This document shows, piece by piece, positions 35,488-46,621 of a DNA stretch of 64,000 nt. Position numbers and translations under genes: made by a program. How positions within the stretch are numbered: the stretch's first letter is position 1; every line of letters starts with the position of its first letter. Below the pieces are notes generated by a model. That model had not been told where the DNA came from and did no database searches. It worked only from the letters and a program-made list of their open reading frames with translations. This stretch comes from Lytechinus variegatus (taxonomy: Eukaryota; Echinodermata; Echinoidea; Temnopleuroida; Toxopneustidae). Location: assembly GCF_018143015.1 (NCBI RefSeq), contig NC_054747.1, forward strand, positions 31,366,733-31,430,732. Reading direction: 5' to 3'.

Positions 35488-35698
35488 AAATGTTACTCCT
35501 AAAACAGATTCCTTAACCTAAAATTTACATCGAGTCATTGTTCATAAACCAATCAGATGCAAGGATTTCCAGTAGCATATAACATTAGTCGGTGGAAATC
35601 ACTGACTAATTGTTTCATGAAATGCCCCCCTGATTTATGGAAAATGACTCGATGTAAATTTTAGGATAGTTAAGGAATCTGTTAAGGGAGTAACATTT
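35488..35698. mobile_element. 211-bp palindromic MITE
   Basis: The left arm AAATGTTACTCC...ACAGATTCCTTAAC...TTTACATCGAGTCATT is mirrored at the right by AATGACTCGATGTAAA...TTAAGGAATCTGTT...GGAGTAACATTT. The arms are about 60 bp with small gaps. The centre contains TTTCATGAAATGCCCCC, akin to the end of the MITE at 62502-62663. No coding capacity. Confidence 0.75.
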
Positions 35699-36188
35699 GT
35701 ATTAAACCTGTTTTGGGGCTTCATATCATGAAAAGCCAAAAAATCTTTGTTTAGGGGTGTTATTTCATTGAAGTAAAACATGTTTAGTGGGTATTTTCAA
35801 AACCCATGGATGTGCATGGGTACGTATGGAAACTGTGAGTGCCCCCTCCCCCCCCCCCTCGGGTGCTGCTCCTACATTTACATTAACATGTTTCTGCCAC
35901 TTCATCAAAAAGCACTGTTGTCTTGTTCTCTGACTTAGCTGACACTTTATTGGGAAAAAATAATAGAAGTATTTTTAGCTCATATATTTTCTTTTTTTTA
36001 TACGATAATGAATCATCCACTACAAAAGAAATATAAGATTAAAAAAAAAATAATAGGCCTAATTGGCTGAAGCAAAGCTATATGCCATACATGCCAATTT
36101 ATTCAGCAGTGGCAGGTAAACAGCATTCGACAGCAATTTGGCCATCATGCAAACACAACTTTAAAAATGATTTCTTTCCTGTTTATAC
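35699..36188. other. Spacer, nothing recognised
   Basis: AT-rich, with a C-run near 35850. Part is presumably intron next to the exon at 36189. Confidence 0.35.
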
Positions 36189-36392
36189 CTGATGGAACTA
36201 TCTCTTCAAAACAATGTAGAGCAGACAATGACATACAAGTACCAGAATAGAGTGACTTGGGCCTCTCTGACTGATGTCCAAAAGATCTGGCTAGGCAGAA
36301 TTCTAAGTCGTTGACAAATCTTTGAAGCGGTGGTGGATCTTTCATCAAAGATCTGCTCTGAAGTCCTTTGCAAACACGCTCTGCTGCAGGGA
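36189..36392 (-). CDS. Internal exon of an unidentified gene
   Basis: On the - strand a 204-nt frame is open between TTTTCCCTTGCAG and the donor CCATCAG|GTATAA. The symmetrical phase (two bases, 67 codons, one base) would let it be skipped or included without a shift. The peptide includes AAERVCKGLQSRSLMKDPPP, LQRFVNDLEFCLARSF and ALHCFEEIVPS. I do not recognise the family. Splice sites plus a full open frame make a real exon likely. It could belong with the BEN-like exons on the same strand to the left, but nothing proves the link. Confidence 0.4.
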
Positions 36393-36449
36393 CTGCAAGG
36401 GAAAATTAAACATTTATTCATAATCAACTATTGAATGATACAAGCCGGG

Positions 36450-37640
36450 TGGGGAGGGGGGGGGGGCTTTGTATAGACCAAATGGAAATAAGACCTCTTA
36501 CATTTAGGTCAAGATCTTTAGGGGTCTAGACTTTTTGAATGTTACTTTTTTAGAACAAGAGAATGCTAGACCTATTGGAAATTAAACCTAGGTCTAGACC
36601 TGGCTGCATGGTCTAGTCTAAAGTAATAGAATTAAGATCAACTGCCAGAGACCAGATGAAATTGTCTAGTCAAGTCTAGGCCAACACAAACTGAGAATGG
36701 AATCAGCTGAATTTGTAATAATATGCTAGACCAATAATATCTTGACCCAGTGAGAGGAAAATAAAGGAGATGGGGTAGGCTAGGCCTAGGTAGGCCTAGG
36801 GTCTAGGACTTCCAACATTAGGCCTAGAGTTAAACCCTATTTAGATTTTTGGCACCGACTCTAAATTCTAACCTAGAGTCATAGTGATTTAACTTAGGAG
36901 TAGGAAAAAGGTTGGGTTCTAATTTAATCTTAGTAGGTAGATTGCCTATAGGCCTAGAGTAACACTTTCCTTGCGAACTTCGCTCTCATACACACTCGCT
37001 GCCACGCTCGCATTTCTCGCTCAAACACAGAGTCTGGTATAATAACCTCTGTGTTGAATGAATACAACAATTGTATTTTTCAATTGTACTGATTTCTCAA
37101 AGAAGTAAGAGCAGGCATGTGTATTTTCTCTTATTTGCAACACTTAGGCCTATGTACGTAAAAAGCTTTCATTTGTGCTTGTTTGCGGTGTGATGTTGAA
37201 TTTCATGTTTTGGAGAAAATAGAGGAAGTTTTATTAACCACCAATGCACTCTCCTCTAAAATAATTCAGCACAGGTGGGGGATGTTGATGGCCCGGCGCA
37301 CAAAGAGTTCAGTGAAACTGAAACTTAAAAGAAAGGCCAAGGGTATAGGGCCTATTGCTTGGTGGGCTCCACCCCCCCCCCCACAGCCACACACACACTT
37401 AATGAAATTCAACAATGTTTTTTTTCAATTAGGGTCTAGGTCTAGTCGAACTAGATCTAGGCCTAGATCTAAGGCTAAGCCTGTGGTTTGTGCCAAAATG
37501 TACAATTCGTAGGAAGTGAACAGTAATATAGCTTTTCATATCCTTAGCCTGTTTTATGATAACTTTTGCGATCACGTTACTGGCTGGGAACTAGATCTAG
37601 CCTCGACTAGACTAGGACTATAGGTCTAGGTCGTAGTATA
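36450..37640. repeat. CTAG-rich region
   Basis: Words such as GGTCTAGACC, TAGGCCTAGG, ACTAGATCTAGGCCTAG and GTCTAGTC occur again and again over about 1.2 kb, far denser than elsewhere in the window. There is no regular period and no gene. It also holds C/G runs near 36456 and 37371. A degenerate simple repeat is the plain reading. Confidence 0.5.
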
Positions 37641-38237
37641 AAAATGATTTTTCTTGTCAAAATCACGCCTTTTTTTCATTTTCCCCTGTTCAATTTCAGC
37701 TCGCATACTTCACTCGCAAAACACAAATCACTATAGTCTATCTACACTGCTAATATTGACCCCACAACAAGGATAATGAACATGGCTGAACCCATCCCCA
37801 GCCCTCTCAAAATTTTTGGCTCGTAATTACGCCACTGGCACTGACTCGCTAGGACAATATTGGGTGACAGGGCCATCGCTGCCGCAGGCTAAGGCCTACT
37901 CCCTACCGCAGCGGCGGCTGGTGCGCAAAGTGTACGTCAGCCGTTGATACAGTAGATCTAAATTATCTAGCAGCTGCCTTGGTCTCGGAATTAGGATGAA
38001 TTAATTAGTGTCCTTGTATTCTGCCTTCTTTCTTCCTTACCTGTGAGTTGTTTTTTCTAACGACAACCCCAGCAATATCCTCCCTATCGATGGAGGCAGC
38101 TCAGCCTCCCAACTTTCTTGCGATCCATTTTTATCCTCCAGGCCGGCTCAGATGGCCTGAATATGCGCTGCGCGTGCGCGCTATGCAGCGACGTACTGTC
38201 TAAGAAAAAAGTTAAAGAGTTGCTGTCGTCGGGCAGT
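37641..38237. other. Spacer with a GC-rich patch, nothing recognised
   Basis: The patch at 37855-37930 and around 38150-38190 is GC-rich. TCGTAATTACGCCACTGGC near 37820 resembles a common interspersed-repeat end. No gene is supported. Confidence 0.35.
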
Positions 38238-38466
38238 TAATATGGTAAAACGATCTTTCTTTGACATAGCAAAGAGTGGGGGTTCAGTTTTTCGGAAAAA
38301 CGGTCTAACTTGAAGTTAACCGTTTTCCCGTTGAAATAAGGAAAGATTAACAGTACAATTTGCATGGTAAAGCAGTCTAGGTCAGAGATAGACCAGTTTT
38401 CCATGGAAGCCTTCGGTTACAAGTCGGCTATGTGCAAGATAGACGGTTTTACCATAAAAATTGGAC
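38238..38466. mobile_element. Possible small inverted-end insertion (ATGGTAAAAC ends)
   Basis: AATATGGTAAAACGATCT near 38238 and AGACGGTTTTACCATAAA near 38440 are inverted matches with small differences. The unit abuts the repeated family that begins at 38466, and it is absent from the related copy at 40571. Confidence 0.4.
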
Positions 38467-39600
38467 CTCTTCAGAGACTTTCTGAATGGTTTTATGTTTC
38501 TTCTTGCTCCAGCAAAGCTTCTTCGATTTTGTCCTTCCCATTATGCAGGTGAGTTTTGATAACTGCTTTCAAGTTGTTGGTCCTGTTCTGGTATTTATGA
38601 TCTACTGTGGCATCAAGTGTGTGCTTTTCATTGAGTATTTCTACATCGGCATCATAGTTGTCCCAAACATGAGACTGTGTGCCTTTCTTTTTAATTCTGC
38701 AGTAATCATATTCATCTTCAAACGTCTCAACAACTTTGTAAACTTGATTGGAAAACCAAAAGAAGCATTTTTCGGTGAGCATATCCAAGGCTTTATAAAA
38801 ATACTTGTCTACTAATTCTGCCCATGGCAGCCAGATGAAATCCTCGTGGTCCTTCTGACTTGGAGATTTATTCTGGCATCCTTTGCATGTCCTATATACA
38901 CTCATTGATTAGACCAGGAATGGCCTTAACAGTCTAATGGACAGGTCACACTGACTGCCTGCATCCTTCTCTATCTCCCTCTTATGCTTATCAACATCCA
39001 TGCCCTGGTTTTCCGTTTCTTGCTCCATCACCTCATTAAAGGAAAGCTTCTTGCAAAGACTTTGTAGCTCTTGGAGAACTTCTTCGGATATATCTACCTC
39101 TATCTGAACCGATTGGGTTGGTTGATTTGGAGGAGAGCCTGGTCTTGTTTTAGGTGTTATCGCAAGGCGGTTGCCAGAGCACCAGACACGGATGAGGGTG
39201 CACACGGTGTGGCTCTTGCCGGCAAACGACACCTTTTGTTCTTTACGAGCCGGAGCACCGTGATATTTTGTGGACGATGCTGTCCTGGCATACGACTGTT
39301 GCATTTCCCTGGCAGGGGGAAAAGGTGCTCGCTCGCTGTTGGCGGGAATAATGCTACGGGTGCCTTTTCTGGATTCTTGCGTTCTCCAGGAACAGGAGGT
39401 ATGGCCACCCATGGCTCCCTGGAAAGAGGGACGCTCCTTCAAACGCCTCTCCATCTTCTGGTTACCAGGATCGCCAAGCTCCAGGAACTTCTTCCAGGCC
39501 TCGGCTGTGAGCTCATTGCACATCAACGTCAGACTCCTCCAATGGAGGAGTTCCACTGGGTGGTTCAGGGGGCCTACATGTACCTGAACCCTCTCCTAGG
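38466..39600 (-). other. Unknown repeated protein family, longer copy (DISEEVLQ and PSQ segments)
   Basis: On the - strand, frames at 39556-38909 and 38905-38492 carry in order: GDPGNQKMERRLKERPSFQG, then SPPNQPTQSVQIEVDISEEV, then the PSQ Cys/His segment (CKGCQNKSPSQKDH) and a coiled, charged end (DKIEEALLEQEET). Parts recur at 31240-33907 (the array) and 40571-40795. I do not recognise the family. Multi-copy, decayed pieces suggest an element-derived gene, so it is treated as a fossil and looks broken. The source-like copy here is the best reference for the 460-bp array. Confidence 0.45.
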
Positions 39601-40570
39601 ATGTTCAATTTAGACATTATTAAATAAATTTTGTACTCTCTTTGAGTTTTGAACCTGAATTTTGCAAAGACTAGCCGTCCACACAGGACCTGAATGGTAG
39701 AGTCTGTAAAGCTGTTGGAGCAAATGCCTGCATGTCACGACATGTGGGACGGTTGCTGCAGCGGGAGCCACACCCTATGCTAAACGATGTCCTATTCGAT
39801 GCACAGATATTAGTGCAGGGTTTGTGGCCTTTCCCTTTCTTGTCCCTTCCTCAAAGTCCCACCTACAGACTGTAAATTCCAGATACTTGACTTCCTCATC
39901 ATCATGGGGAGTTGTGCTTGGTATCCTAGTGCAATCCTCTGCTTCAAGTTTGCACAGGGTGCACTTTATCGTCATTACTCTCTTGTTTGCTTTCCGCAAA
40001 TGTAGTAGTTAAGAACCTTTTCTTGCATTGGTCACATGTCACTCCCATCTTTGAATTGATTGATCCATTCATCACAAACCTGCTTTTTGTCAGTAATTTT
40101 CTGCTCTTAGTGATAACAATAGGTTCACCAATTTAGGAATTACGAACACACTGGAGATTTCAAGAGCTTGAATTGAGTATGCGACAGTTATGGTGGTGAC
40201 AGTGTCACCACTGCACAGCTGATCTCGACCTTGGCAACATATAAAGAACTGTATCTCCCTTACTATATAATTTGTTATAGACTTGGCCACAAGTTCCATT
40301 TAGGTAATCTGATGCAGAGGATGTTGGTCCTTGATGAACTTCATGAACCCACCATGAAGTGGAATGCTCTCAGTCTGTATTCTCCAATTCCAGATGAAAT
40401 CTAATGCACTCAGATTTTGAACTTCCTTTTTTTGTCAGAGGTAGGGTGATGTGGCAATGATTAAAATTCAGATGCATCTGCCCCATCAGATATACTTGGG
40501 GCAACACAATCATGAGGTCCAAATGACTGTGCAGGTGTACATGGAATATCTTTCACAGAAGGACCATCAA
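39601..40570. other. Stretch without a supported gene
   Basis: A 74-codon - strand frame (39999-39775) with CTLCKLEAEDC could be an exon of the neighbouring unknown family, but no splice signals convince. The rest shows nothing. Confidence 0.3.
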
Positions 40571-40795
40571 ATTGAGCTCTCTTCAGAAACTTTCTGAATG
40601 GTTTTATGTTTCTTCTTGCTCCAACAGAGCTTCTCAGATTTTTCCTTCCCGTTATGCATGTGAGTTTTGATTGATGCTTTCGAGTTGTTGGTCCTGGACA
40701 TTGTTCTGGTATTTATGATCTACTGTGGCATCAAGTGTGTTTCCATGGAGTGTTTCTACATTGCCATCATTGTTGTCCCAAATACAGGCCATCCC
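40571..40795 (-). repeat. Partial duplicate of the 38.47-38.67-kb segment
   Basis: CTCTTCAGAAACTTTCTGAATGG through ATTGTTGTCCCAAAT parallels 38466-38670 with scattered substitutions and a short insertion. It is another fragment of the unknown repeated family. Confidence 0.6.
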
Positions 40796-41599
40796 TAAAT
40801 TATGAACCAGTTAAATCCTTTCTAAAGTCTCACGATCCTTATCTTCAACAGTATGCAAATTCTGTTTCAAGGCCTTTACTTTCACTGTAGCTTATTCAGT
40901 GACCAGATCTATTGAGGATCTGCATTGCTAACTTTGATCTAGTCAAAGACGATATGCCACACCCAAATATCTTTTGTTTCCATGGTTTTACTGGTCCCCC
41001 GATAACATTATGGTGGTTTCCCTAAAAGAAACTTTATCTGTATATTTAGCTATCTCATTGACAAGACCAGTGAGCTGATCAACTTTTATCAAGTGAAATT
41101 TTCAGCAGGTAACAAATTTGGTCAACCCAAAGCGTGTCCCAATTGTTACCAAAGAGTTTGCCTAAAGTTTTTACGTTGGAGGTTCTGTACGGTCTGTGTG
41201 TCACAGACCTGTCCAAAAAAGGGTACAAATCGCATATCCATTCCTGGAATTATAGGACTTAGATGTAAGTCAAAAGTCCTCTGAGTTATTTACCCTTTGA
41301 ACATTTTGACAATTGATGCCTGGATGGTGTGTTTTTCTTTGTTTTTATAAAAAACCTTTCCCCATGCTCATTTTTATCTCTTGACTTGATTTTTCCTGTT
41401 TGGTGATACAATTCACAAGGAACTGACAATTGAATTCCCGATCATCGTTGTTTGAGTTATCAGCATGATAATCCTCCCGGTATGCCAGATCAATGAGGTT
41501 TGTTTCCCCAATCTCTCCGGTTCCCTCTTCCCCAAAAAACATACAAGCAGTACTTCATGTTTGGAATTCATAGTCAGCTGCGAAATGTTGCATCAACAG
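40796..41599. other. No supported feature
   Basis: Short frames only. Nothing recognised on either strand. Confidence 0.3.
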
Positions 41600-42060
41600 C
41601 ATCACCAACATAGAAGGCGGAGTAGAAGCGGTGGCCCTGAAAAGGGCCATTTTGGTTTTTGCTTGATCTTCAAGATGAAGATGAGGAGGAAGTCAAGGAC
41701 TTCTGGCTGTAGAATGCAGCCAATTGAGCCACCCACCTTGTCACAGAAACCCCTGCTTTTGCATATTTTTTTTAAATTTACCCATGGTGTTATGCTCTTA
41801 GCACTTTTGATCAGATCTCTGAATTCATTTGTGTCTATTTCTTCCATTCTGGAAGAATTGTGGTTGGTGCCAGCCTGAAAGACTATTATCTTTGGGATCT
41901 TCTTTTGGCGGCAGGAGTGGTCCTCAAGGTCCTACGAATGTTGAAACATCTCTCTCCGGGTGTTGACGTTAAAATGTTTAGGTAGTACAACCCTCCTCAT
42001 CACTTTGGACAATCATCCCTAATTTTGAATCTCCTAACAACCGTACTGGTTAAAAATGAT
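41600..42060 (-). other. Decayed SGNH-hydrolase-like fragment 1
   Basis: On the - strand, a GDSKLG word (as in SGNH block I) lies near 42040 and, about 160 bp on, IVFQAGTNHNSS (as in block III) near 41885. It is broken. SGNH domains are known in host esterases and also in some retroelement proteins (certain CR1-type ORF1s and DIRS/Ngaro elements), so it is treated as a fossil; the carrier is not identified. Confidence 0.35.
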
Positions 42061-42561
42061 AATCAAATTGATAACTCATTTACGATTATGCGATTCCTTT
42101 GAAGAAGGTAACAAGTATGTGAATATTTTAATAAAGGTTTTTTATAAAAAAAAATTTCCCTACAGTTCGACGGTTGTTGCTCTATAGGCATGCTATCTCA
42201 GTTTTTCACCACCTTTTCTTGTTCTTCCCTTACCTCTCGCAATTGATCAGGAAACTTTCTTCAGGGGCAAGGTAATGAGAATGTCATTAGGAAGTTGCTC
42301 ATCTAATAAAATTTAAAAAAATAAATCGCCATTTCTTGATGGGCAAGAAGGGTGAGGGCCAATTTGGTGTCATATTGTCTTGGGTCTTGCCAGTCCTCTT
42401 CTGGATATCTGCATTACTTATTGAGTCTGTTGGTCACCAATTTTTAGGCTTCCCAATGTGGGCACCTGCCTTGCGATCGTGTTCACAGATTCAACAATGT
42501 GGATGATTCTCCTCTGCACATCGTCGCCTTCTTTTCTGGTGAATCTGCAAAATGTCACCTT

Positions 42562-43400
42562 CTAGATGGGTGGCACAGGCTCCTTTGCTGGATATTTGGG
42601 GTATAGAAACCCCTCAGCATCTTTGCATTTTGATTTTGGTTTAAGGGGTTTCCTTGAAACTTTCCTATTTGAGCGCCTATAAGAGGGTTTTTTATTTCCT
42701 ACATGCAAATATTGTTTACTGTCATTTTGTTCCTTCTTTTTTTGTGGTCGCGGTTTGTATAATTTTTTTAGTTCACATGGAATCAAAACACTTCTGATCC
42801 TTGTTTTCTTTTCTGACTCGTGTTTACAATTCTCAATTAAGAAATAGTGAATACAAGAAGCAAAAATAAGTTTGCCTGGACTGTTCAAATGAAGTCCATC
42901 TGAATGAAATAGTCCAATATCTAAAAAGTCACTGTTTGAATCAAACAAAGTACAGTCTGGAAGTGTTTGACATAATCTTAGAAGTTCGGCATTAAAAAAA
43001 CTAGATGTAATATAGATCATCACAGTCAAAACGAGGTAAAATTGTAGAAAAGATTTTAGATGATGTGCGAAATACCTCCTTGACAGTATTATACAAATCA
43101 AATGTTTTCTCTCTCTCTCCCAAACAAGACTTTCAAGATTGTTTGTTCCTACATGGATAAAAAACATGCGATATATTATGATCGTAAGTGGCTCCCTGCC
43201 CGATGTTGACTCGACACATTTTCAGCCCTTCTGTCCAAGACGACCCTCCAGAAAGTCTAGGTGGAAATGGCTTTCCACGGTTAGAGGTACAGGTGGCTTT
43301 GCAGTGACCTCTGAGAAAGAAACATGCCCAGCCTCCGGGTTAAGCCCATGGGTTCATTTCCTAAACGGGGTCAGAGCCGAGCCCATCGGTGACTCCGAGT
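42562..43400 (-). other. Decayed SGNH-hydrolase-like fragment 2
   Basis: On the - strand, FIHVGTNNLES (block III-like) and later GLFHSDGLHLNSPGK (block V, with the D..H pair) sit about 300 bp apart, followed by a strongly basic tail (KPRPQKKKEQ, NRKVSRKPLKPKSKC). The match is by eye. It is broken; the carrier is unknown, with the same alternatives as fragment 1. Confidence 0.45.
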
Positions 43401-44435
43401 AGCAAAGTCACACATTAAATCACCCACTGCACTCCAAATACGATAATTGAAAAAATGTATTTTCCTACCTTTCCTTCCCCTTGTCAAATAAGCTCTACAA
43501 ACAATGATTTTCGTCCGAAAAATGAGTGGATATGTATCCTCTGATGCCTGTTAACCCTCGTCCCGGTCGCCTCTTGGACAATCCGGGAAGGGGCATTGGA
43601 AGTATGTCCATCTTGTTCCCGTAGGTGTAATACAAGGACTTTATTGGAAGCCCCGAACCTGCTCCAGGATGGTCATGAAGACCAGCAATTGCGTCGACCA
43701 GGTCTTGGACGGAAAGGAGTGATCCAAGCTGATTTCCCCAAGAGCGTTCATCTCAGAGTCACAGGCCAGTCGGCCCAGGGTATCTAAGTCTACTTCTTCA
43801 AAGTTGGAGGTGAAGCGGGGCAGTACCCATGGATCTATGCTCTTGAATGTGCTGCAGTGGAAAATGCTCTTTTCCAGCAGCCTCCAAATTATCAAGGATT
43901 CTTTCTTTTGTGATTGTAGGCCTACTTATAAAACTTTGATTTGTGCTTTGCTGCACCTTTTCCTCCAGTTGACTTCTTCATTCATTCCCGGTCTCTTTAA
44001 GGGGTTAAAAATTCATGAACAATGATTTTTATTGATTACCGGTAGTTTGTTTTGTGACAATTAAATGCAAAGAGTTTAGTAGCCTATCAAAGTTGTCACC
44101 CAACTTTAAAAATCCAGTTTCTAGTATTTCTTTCATTAGGTAGTTGTCTTTTGTTAGATCACTTTAGATCGATGTACCTCATTTTCCTTGCCATAAAATC
44201 CTGGGAAGGCGTCCGCCATTTCAGGAGTTCTTGCACCTATAAGATGTATAGATATGAACCATGAGTATCAATATGAATTGGATTGTAATTTTCACATCTT
44301 TCTCAGATAAAAACGAATCATTTGTAAAAAAAACTCAGGTTTCATTAACATTTTTCATCAAAATACAGCCAATTCAAATTGCGAAAATCACTACAGCTAC
44401 GTGACTCTTGTATTGACAATTCATTGGGTTCTTAC
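43401..44435. other. Possible exons of the same - strand remnant, unresolved
   Basis: An 84-codon - strand frame at 43895-43641 and a short exon-like piece near 44155-44240 (AG before GTGCAAGAACTCC, GTACAT after AAAATGAG) may belong with the exon at 44436. No domain is recognised. Confidence 0.25.
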
Positions 44436-44605
44436 TTGTGCTTCATGGATGGCAAGTATTCATTGACTAGAACTGTAACCATGCCTGATATGCTATGGTC
44501 ATTCTTCTCCAGATATTTGTACTTGAAGAGTTTGTTTTGTCTCTCCAGACCATTGTTAGTATTGACTTGAAGTCCTGCGTCTGCATGAAAGGCCCAGACC
44601 CAGCG
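44436..44605 (-). CDS. Exon of a MULE/SWIM-transposase-like gene
   Basis: On the - strand an open 170-nt exon lies between TTTTTATTTCAG and the donor CACAA|GTAAGA. It encodes RWVWAFHADAGLQVNTNNGL, ERQNKLFKYKYLE and ISGMVTVLVNEYLP. The pattern T/N-N-G-x-E-x-x-N-x-x-x-K is known to me from Mutator-like transposases and the SWIM proteins derived from them. It may be a domesticated host gene or a transposon remnant. Catalytic Asp and Glu would be in exons to the right, which I could not place. Confidence 0.4.
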
Positions 44606-44981
44606 CTGAAATAAAAAGGCAGTTTATTTCAGTCAGTGATTGACAATGAAAAAAAAATTATAGATATAAAGGACTTTGGATTCCCTAATGATGATTCTTG
44701 CGATACGGAGAATCCATCTCCAACAACAGTCTAACCAGATGGACCTTCCTAAAAGCATCTATTTGCTCCCCGGTGAATGCTTCACCTTTGAGTCAAAGCT
44801 AAAGTAGGTGTTGAGAAAGCTTTCACCGAACCTCCTCCTCTTGAGGTCTGAGGTTGCAGCAGTGGATATGTATCCTCTAATCCCTAAAGAGGAAAGTCCT
44901 TATTTACTGCTAGGGAACATAATTTATGCTGTATAACTTGATGTATTAGTAGTTAATAAGCACACTATCATCCGAGTGGGT

Positions 44982-45281
44982 CTACATTACAAGAATACTC
45001 TGCTCACAGGTGTAACATAGGAACGGGGGGAAGGATGCTGAGGGGCTGGTGGCGTCTGAAATCCATTTGTTCGAAGTGGTGATAGAAATTGCTACTGGAC
45101 TAATTGGATGCAGTCCCTGTGACGTACCTGTGCTTGGTACATCCAAACCAAGTGGGTCTCTTGAACAGATGTTCTTCTCATGCACCAACATCATGTGGCG
45201 CCGGAGGTTGGAGGATCTTGTGGTTCTATATTTACATCGTTCACATCTGTGTTTCTTCTTGTCTGGCTCCTCTCGTCCCAT
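44982..45281 (-). CDS. C2H2 finger exon of uncertain gene
   Basis: The - strand frame has one good C2H2 finger (HRCERCKYRTTRSSNLRRHM, then LVHEK) followed by a low-complexity Ser/Thr stretch. It is on the opposite strand to the PRDM genes and has a different finger style, so it is not a PRDM remnant. It may be the N-terminal exon of the MULE/SWIM-like gene on the same strand 400 bp downstream. Confidence 0.35.
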   Translation of the reverse strand: MGREEPDKKKHRCERCKYRTTRSSNLRRHMMLVHEKNICSRDPLGLDVPSTGTSQGLHPISPVAISITTSNKWISDATSPSASFPPFLCYTCEQSILVM

Positions 45282-45807
45282 GTCCTCTTGTCTTTCTCAG
45301 ATGTGCTATCTCAGTTCTTGTCCATCATAGAATATTTTCCTGCAATCCCTGCAAGAGATTGCCTTCCTGCATGGAGTCATCTAGAGTAAAAGAAAGAAGA
45401 CACAATGAGAAAATTAAGAATCATCATACTCCATCAGATATTTGGGTTTTCGTTGTAACCTTAAAGGGTAACGTCTCTCACTGTTTATATCAACATGTAT
45501 AGAATCATTAAGGTTATTTGAAACTATGTCATCTGAATTTAAGGTAGTTGGAAGTTCATTGGTATTAATGACATTTGATTCATTTCCCCCCACAACGGTT
45601 TTCACTGTGCCTTCCCCCTCTACATCTTGCATTGTATCTTTATCATCAGTTATGTTCTCTGTAAGGACAGGAGTATCAGGATGCTTCCATGTCCACTTTG
45701 GGAGATCCAGTTGTGATATGGCTTAAGCCCGTCAACATGAACCACTGACGGCTTCGCCCGCTGACTGGCCCGTATCCTTAGCATAACATTCGACAGATGA
45801 CTGACTA

Positions 45808-46408
45808 TTAAAGGACAAGTCCACCCCAACAAAAACTTGATTTGAATAAAAAGAGAAAAATTCAACAAGCATAACACTGAAAATTTCATCAAAATTGGAT
45901 GTAAAATAAGAAAGTTATGGCATTTTAAAATTTCGCTTCATTTCACAAGACGGTTATATGCACATCTCGGTCGGTATGCAAATGAGGAACTGATGACATC
46001 ACTCACTCACTATATCTTTTGTATTTCATTATATGAAATATTTTTATTTTCTCGTCATTATCATGTGAAATGAAGTTTCATTCCTCCCTGAACAGGTGGA
46101 GTTCCATTATTTTAACATTTTGCGCCTCAGGCAAGGAGGTCCTAATCGTCAAATTCGTAAAAATTGAAATATTGTATAATTCAAACTAAAAAACAAAAGA
46201 AATAGTCAGTGAGTGACATCATCGACTCTCTCATTTGGATGTAACTGGCTCATTCATATAACTGTTTTGTTAAAAATAAGCGAAACTTTGAAATGTCATA
46301 ACTTTCTTATTTTACATCCGATTTTGATGAAATTTTCAGCATTGTGCTTGTCTGATTTCTCTCTATTGATTCAAATCAAAATTTTTCTGAGGTGGACTTG
46401 ACCTTTAA
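45808..46408. mobile_element. TTAA-flanked Kolobok-like MITE inside the Gypsy fossil
   Basis: TTAA at both ends with termini AGGACAAGTCCACCCC and GGTGGACTTGACCT. The inverted arms of about 130-150 bp share AAAATTTCATCAAAATYGGATG and AAGAAAGTTATG. It is a relative of 2262-2669. Position and orientation show it landed in the Gypsy fossil. Confidence 0.85.
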
Positions 46409-46621
46409 GTACGGGCCTTTCCAACGTAGTTGAAGTTTGGGTGATACACCCTTCTTCGTCAAAGGATCATGAAGCCAGACGAAATATCCTACTTGAAGAC
46501 CATGATCTTGAGAAGTTTGATCATAATTTTTCTTCTGTCTGGCTGCAGACTTCCGCAAACATTGCTCTGCCCATTCATAAGCTTTTCTCATTCTACTACG
46601 TAATGTCATGGCATAATTTTT

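Noticed and set aside
44982-45281. PRDM relic
   Set aside because: A single finger of a different style on the opposite strand, next to a transposase-like exon.
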